NCBI RefSeq assembly: GCF_015291725.1
Contig: NZ_CP030038.1
Location: 4,019,001 to 4,083,000 of the forward strand
From: Bradyrhizobium sp. CCBAU 51765
GTDB lineage: Bacteria; Pseudomonadota; Alphaproteobacteria; Rhizobiales; Xanthobacteraceae
DNA: 64,000 nt
Reading direction: 5' to 3'
Part shown: one piece after another, positions 60,609-64,000 of the stretch
How the letters are laid out: each line of letters opens with the position of its first letter
How positions within the stretch are numbered: the stretch's first letter is position 1
Made by a program: the position numbers and the translations under genes
Notes under the pieces: generated by a model
Database searches by the model: none
What the model saw: only the letters and a program-made list of their open reading frames with translations
Told to the model about the DNA's origin: nothing

Positions 60609-62675
60609 ATGTCGAAAATCATTGAGGCTCGCGCGATTCTGAGCGCGAGTGACAAAACCGGCGACACCTTCGACAAACTCGCCTCGAAATTCCGGAACGT
60701 TGAGAAAACCGCCAAGGCGCTGGAGGGAGTCAGGTTCTCCGGCATGGGCGATGACCTGGAGAAGCAACTGCGGCGCCTGCGGGTCGCGGAGAAGGACATC
60801 GCGGCCATCTCGAAGGAGTACGGCAATTTCTACGAGAAGGTGTTCGCGGGGCCTCGGGATCGTCGCCCGTCGATCATGTTCGATCCGAATTCGCAGCACA
60901 ACAGAATGTTGCGCCAGTGGCGAACGCAAGTCGTCGGTCACTATCAAGCCATCGCCGACGCGCAAGACGATGCCACGAAATCAGGCCGCAGATTCTTCGC
61001 CACTGCAGGCGCCGCAGCGCTGCGTTGGGGCTTGCTTGCTGGTGGTGTCGGCTCGACGGCATACTTGGCCAACCGCGCCGCGAGATTCACGTTTGACAAA
61101 ACGAAGGAGCTAAGCCGCGAGTCCACCAAGCAACGGCAGGCCGGTCTCACGCAGGCGCAATCCGACGCAATCAGCGAGGAAGCCGACCGGCAGTCGGCGC
61201 TGTACCCCTCCGTATCGCGGACGGAATTCCGAGCTGCGGGCCGAGAGGCAACCATGCAGCTCGGCAATGCCGAAGCCGGACTTGCGATGATGCCGACACT
61301 CGGCAGATTTATGACATCCGGCAAGGTGCTCTGGGGATCGGATCGGATCGATGAGCAGATGCGCAAGGCTCTGCAAGTCATCGACGCGCGCCAGATCACT
61401 GACCCAGCCCGCGCATCGAATTTGCTGGACGCATTGCTGCGGGCCTCGCAGGTTGAGGGCGGTGCCGACTACTCGGCAGCGGATCTCCGTTCTGCCATTC
61501 GCTACGGCCGCGACATGACGCGCGGACAAAGCGATCGGTTCATTGCATCGGTGCTGCCTTCGCTGGGCGTCGACATGGGGTTCACCCAGGCCGGCACCGG
61601 ACTCGCCTCGATGCATAGCGCGCTGATCGGCGGCCGGCAGAAGAAGGAAGCCGATGCGTTCCAGCGCGCGGTTGGCTTGCGGAATGACACCGGCCTCGTC
61701 GGTCAGGGCGTTTTCGCTCGCGATGTTGACAAATGGTTCGATGATTACTTCATCCCGGCTCTGAAAAAGGCGAATGTCGACACCACGGACCCGGCGGCCG
61801 TCGCGGCATTCAACGCGAAGTTCTTCTCCAATCGTACTGCGGCGGACGTAGCCGGCAACCTGGTGAGCGGCCAGGCGCAGCGCATGCGCCGCCGCGAGCA
61901 GCAGGAGCGCGCAACCGGCATGTCCGGAGCGGAGAACCTGCATCGTCAGGATGTCGGAGTCGCGCTCGAAGCCGTCAGCACGCAACTGGCGAATCTCGCT
62001 TCGAACGCGAAGCTGGCGGAGTCGTCGATCGGCACATTGAACAGCATCATGGGCGCACTCCAGAAATTCGAATCGACTGGAGCCGCGGCCGCCATGGCCG
62101 AGGGCGTGCGCAACAACGTCCAAGATATCCTAAACTCAATCGAGGACTGGACCGCACTGTTCGGGCGGATCAATAGCGCTTTCGACAGGTTCAAGGCCGA
62201 CCCGTTCGGCATGCTGCCGTCGAGCGAGAACCGGAATCCTCGGTCCGGCTACAAGCCCGATGATGCGCAATGGCCGTCGTCGGCCGCTCCGATTCCATTC
62301 TTGGCGTCGACCGGCAACGCGACATATGTCCCGGCAGAAGGGCGCTGGGTCTCGGGCAACCCGCGCACCGGCGGCAATCGGATGCTCGCTCCGCCGTCAT
62401 TTCCGGCGCCGGGCGTGACCGATACGATGACCTACGGCACCGGCGCAGGACAGGTCACGGCGCAGGTCACCGGCGAGGTGCACGGCACAGGAAAGTTTGA
62501 CATCAACGTCAACGCCGGCTCGTCGCTGATCGAGGTAGTGCGCCGCGCTGAAGCCGTCATCGCCCTCGCGGGCCACATTTCCAGCAACGGTCCCGGCTCG
62601 ACCGGCAAGAGCAGTCCGGATGCCGCGGCGCCGTCCAATCCTCGCCCGGACTCCACTTGGAACATGGCGCCATGA
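60609..62675 (+). CDS. Tape-measure-like phage tail protein
   Basis: A 688-residue protein. The N-terminus is helical (MSKIIEARAILSASDKTGDTFDKLASKFRNVEKTAKALEGVRF), followed by a hydrophobic helix (AALRWGLLAGGVGSTAYLANRAARF), then long helical stretches (residues 180-560), a Pro-rich region and a C-terminal Gly/Ala-rich part. This layout matches tape-measure or tail-length proteins of siphophages and myophages. The hydrophobic helix could span the inner membrane during DNA ejection. It overlaps the following gene (ATGA). The size is smaller than usual for long-tailed phages. Confidence 0.75.
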   Translation: MSKIIEARAILSASDKTGDTFDKLASKFRNVEKTAKALEGVRFSGMGDDLEKQLRRLRVAEKDIAAISKEYGNFYEKVFAGPRDRRPSIMFDPNSQHNRMLRQWRTQVVGHYQAIADAQDDATKSGRRFFATAGAAALRWGLLAGGVGSTAYLANRAARFTFDKTKELSRESTKQRQAGLTQAQSDAISEEADRQSALYPSVSRTEFRAAGREATMQLGNAEAGLAMMPTLGRFMTSGKVLWGSDRIDEQMRKALQVIDARQITDPARASNLLDALLRASQVEGGADYSAADLRSAIRYGRDMTRGQSDRFIASVLPSLGVDMGFTQAGTGLASMHSALIGGRQKKEADAFQRAVGLRNDTGLVGQGVFARDVDKWFDDYFIPALKKANVDTTDPAAVAAFNAKFFSNRTAADVAGNLVSGQAQRMRRREQQERATGMSGAENLHRQDVGVALEAVSTQLANLASNAKLAESSIGTLNSIMGALQKFESTGAAAAMAEGVRNNVQDILNSIEDWTALFGRINSAFDRFKADPFGMLPSSENRNPRSGYKPDDAQWPSSAAPIPFLASTGNATYVPAEGRWVSGNPRTGGNRMLAPPSFPAPGVTDTMTYGTGAGQVTAQVTGEVHGTGKFDINVNAGSSLIEVVRRAEAVIALAGHISSNGPGSTGKSSPDAAAPSNPRPDSTWNMAP

Positions 62676-62968
62676 CCCGACGACGCAGCACGGCAGAACG
62701 GCTGCAGGAGCTGGAGCGTCTGGTCGACAGCGCTACGCAGAGGGGCCTGATCTGCGAGGCTATGCTGGCGATGTCTTTGGGGATGTTGCTGCGCCATGTG
62801 TCGACGGATCTCCGCTCGGAGATGCTGCGCGAATTGCGCGCGTGTACCTATTTCGATGCAACTGGACCATGTCAGCGGCAGGCCGAGAACAGCGTGCTGG
62901 AGGCGGAAGAGAAATTTGATCTGCTCCTCGACACGATCGAGCACATAGCACGAGCGCCACAACAATGA
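62672..62968 (+). CDS. Small phage-like hypothetical protein
   Basis: A 98-residue helical protein, MTRRRSTAERLQELERLVDSATQRGLICEAMLAMSLGMLLRHVSTDLRSEML, with a coiled-coil N-terminus. It overlaps the tape-measure-like stop and the cold-shock-domain start (ATGA at both ends). No family is recognised. Confidence 0.6.
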   Translation: MTRRRSTAERLQELERLVDSATQRGLICEAMLAMSLGMLLRHVSTDLRSEMLRELRACTYFDATGPCQRQAENSVLEAEEKFDLLLDTIEHIARAPQQ

Positions 62969-63177
62969 AGATCGGAACGTTGAGAATGTTCGACGAGGTG
63001 CGCGGCTATGGGTTCATCAGGCCCGACGAAGGCGACTCTGATTTCTTCGTTCACATAAAAGCCTTCCAGAAGATAGGCGTCATTCCGGAGATAGGGATGC
63101 GCCTTCAATTTGAGCAATGGCCGACAAAAGACGGGCGCCTGAGGGCAGGGCGGTTGCTTCCAGAGCACGGAGAGTAG
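62965..63177 (+). CDS. Cold-shock-domain protein (CspA-like)
   Basis: A 70-residue nucleic-acid-binding OB fold, MKIGTLRMFDEVRGYGFIRPDEGDSDFFVHIKAFQ. The RNP1 motif is GYGFIRPD and RNP2 is FFVHI. It binds single-stranded DNA or RNA. It is placed directly after the small tail-linked gene in an overlapping string, so it is part of the element rather than the host cold-shock set. Confidence 0.85.
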   Translation: MKIGTLRMFDEVRGYGFIRPDEGDSDFFVHIKAFQKIGVIPEIGMRLQFEQWPTKDGRLRAGRLLPEHGE

Positions 63178-63182
63178 ACAAA

Positions 63183-64000
63183 ATGCGCTTTGGTGTTGGT
63201 GTCCGCTTTCCCGTCCCAAACGCGGTCGCGCTGGTCGGCAAGGCGTTCGTGCGCAGCCGCATGACGGCCGCCTCGATCGGTAAGACGCCGCTAGCAGGCA
63301 AGATCGCCTCTCGCCTCACATTCCGCTCGGCGCTCGGCAGCGTCCCCATCATCACGTCGACCTCGTTTACGATCGGCTCCAATTTAGGTTTCGATGCATT
63401 CATTGCGCATGTCGACGCCACCAACAGCCCGACGTCATATGCAATCACAGCCGGAAATCCATCGGGCTATTTCGCGTTGTACAATACGGGCAACCTTCGC
63501 ACGGGCCTATCTGCGGCGCCGCCTGATGGCGTCTACAACCTGACGGTCACCGCGTCGAACAGCTACGGCATGAGTCCAGCGAAATCCATCGGCGTGTCGG
63601 TCGGCACGGCGCCGGTCGTTGTGGGAACGACGTTCAATCTGTCACTTCCCGCCACGTCTGGCGCGCACGTCGGCACGGTCACGGCAACCGGCGGCACGCC
63701 CACCGCATGGTCCATCACTGCGGGCAACTCCGCCGGGTACTTCGCAATCGACAATTCCGGCCTGATCACCGTCACGTCGGCCGGCGCCTCTGGCCTGACC
63801 GCTCAGACCTACGGCCTCACGGTCCAGGCGACCAACGCGCTCGGCAGCAACACTGGCAGCGTTAGCATCGTCGCCTCGGCTGTTGCGAGCCCTGGAGATG
63901 GATCTGCGAACGCTCCCACCGGAGCGGCACAATTCCCGAGCCTCTTGAACGCAATGGCCGCGCGTCCTCCGTGGAGTGTGGCCGGCGTAGACTACCGCAC
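63183..64000 (+). CDS. Large Ig/cadherin-like protein, cut by the window end
   Basis: The ATG at 63183 starts a frame that remains open to the last base (272 codons here). After an N-terminal segment it shows repeats of a cadherin/putative-Ig-like domain: TSYAITAGNPSGYFALYNTGNLRTGLSAAPPDGVYNLTVTASNSYG and TAWSITAGNSAGYFAIDNSGLITVTSAGASGLTAQTYGLTVQATNALG. Domains like these are found in phage tail fibres and adhesins. There is no signal peptide. The previous gene ends five bases upstream. The full length and C-terminal domain cannot be seen. Confidence 0.7.
   Translation, partial: MRFGVGVRFPVPNAVALVGKAFVRSRMTAASIGKTPLAGKIASRLTFRSALGSVPIITSTSFTIGSNLGFDAFIAHVDATNSPTSYAITAGNPSGYFALYNTGNLRTGLSAAPPDGVYNLTVTASNSYGMSPAKSIGVSVGTAPVVVGTTFNLSLPATSGAHVGTVTATGGTPTAWSITAGNSAGYFAIDNSGLITVTSAGASGLTAQTYGLTVQATNALGSNTGSVSIVASAVASPGDGSANAPTGAAQFPSLLNAMAARPPWSVAGVDYR

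Overview
The window looks like chromosome of a Bradyrhizobium-type alphaproteobacterium (Nitrobacteraceae). Evidence: high-GC coding, the ssb - gyrA - coaD - two peptidyl-prolyl isomerases - queA - tgt backbone, GAAC-N7-GAAC LexA boxes, DUF1217 and SPW proteins, GCxAPASAADLAARPYTKAP-type Omp25-like porins, and several palindromic dispersed repeats that I recognise from Bradyrhizobium. The species is inferred from this reading, not from a search.

Layout. 1-15 kb: envelope and small-protein genes (MltB end, DUF2189, DUF3597, two GNAT paralogues, SPW, lipoprotein), an acyl-CoA synthetase with a PCC/DUF296-like partner, a large DUF1217 protein, an ATPase, an SRPBCC/YVTN pair, a HAD phosphatase and a dead DUF433/DUF5615 pair. 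15-26 kb: uvrA, three tandem outer-membrane beta-barrel genes (one with an in-frame amber codon), ssb and gyrA; uvrA and ssb each carry an SOS box. 26-37 kb: coaD, ppi genes, queA, asd, a TetR cluster (PepSY protein, TetR, patatin lipoprotein), tgt, cysK. 37-50 kb: metacaspase, EamA transporter, RidA, small secreted proteins, a formyltransferase-like protein, AI-2E permease, NUDIX, and a second Mfd-like helicase. 50.5-54.4 kb: a decaying region with duplicated and frameshifted small genes. 54.4-64 kb: the left end of an integrated phage-like element. It begins at a 3' fragment of tRNA-Lys(TTT), followed by a tyrosine integrase, an excisionase-like gene and tightly overlapping small genes, a tape-measure-like protein, a cold-shock-domain protein and a large Ig/cadherin-like protein that runs off the window.

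The most interesting signal is upstream of asd. There is a strong promoter, a leader ORF that appears leaderless and has 8 Thr and 2 Lys codons in an 11-codon block, and a Rho-independent terminator just before the asd ribosome binding site. This is the architecture of a threonine/lysine attenuator for aspartate-family amino-acid synthesis. Other candidates are a Cys-rich in-frame leader before cysK, a Leu-rich ORF crossing a terminator before the Mfd-like gene, shared TetR operators, and a hairpin-rich intergenic stretch behind the integrase.
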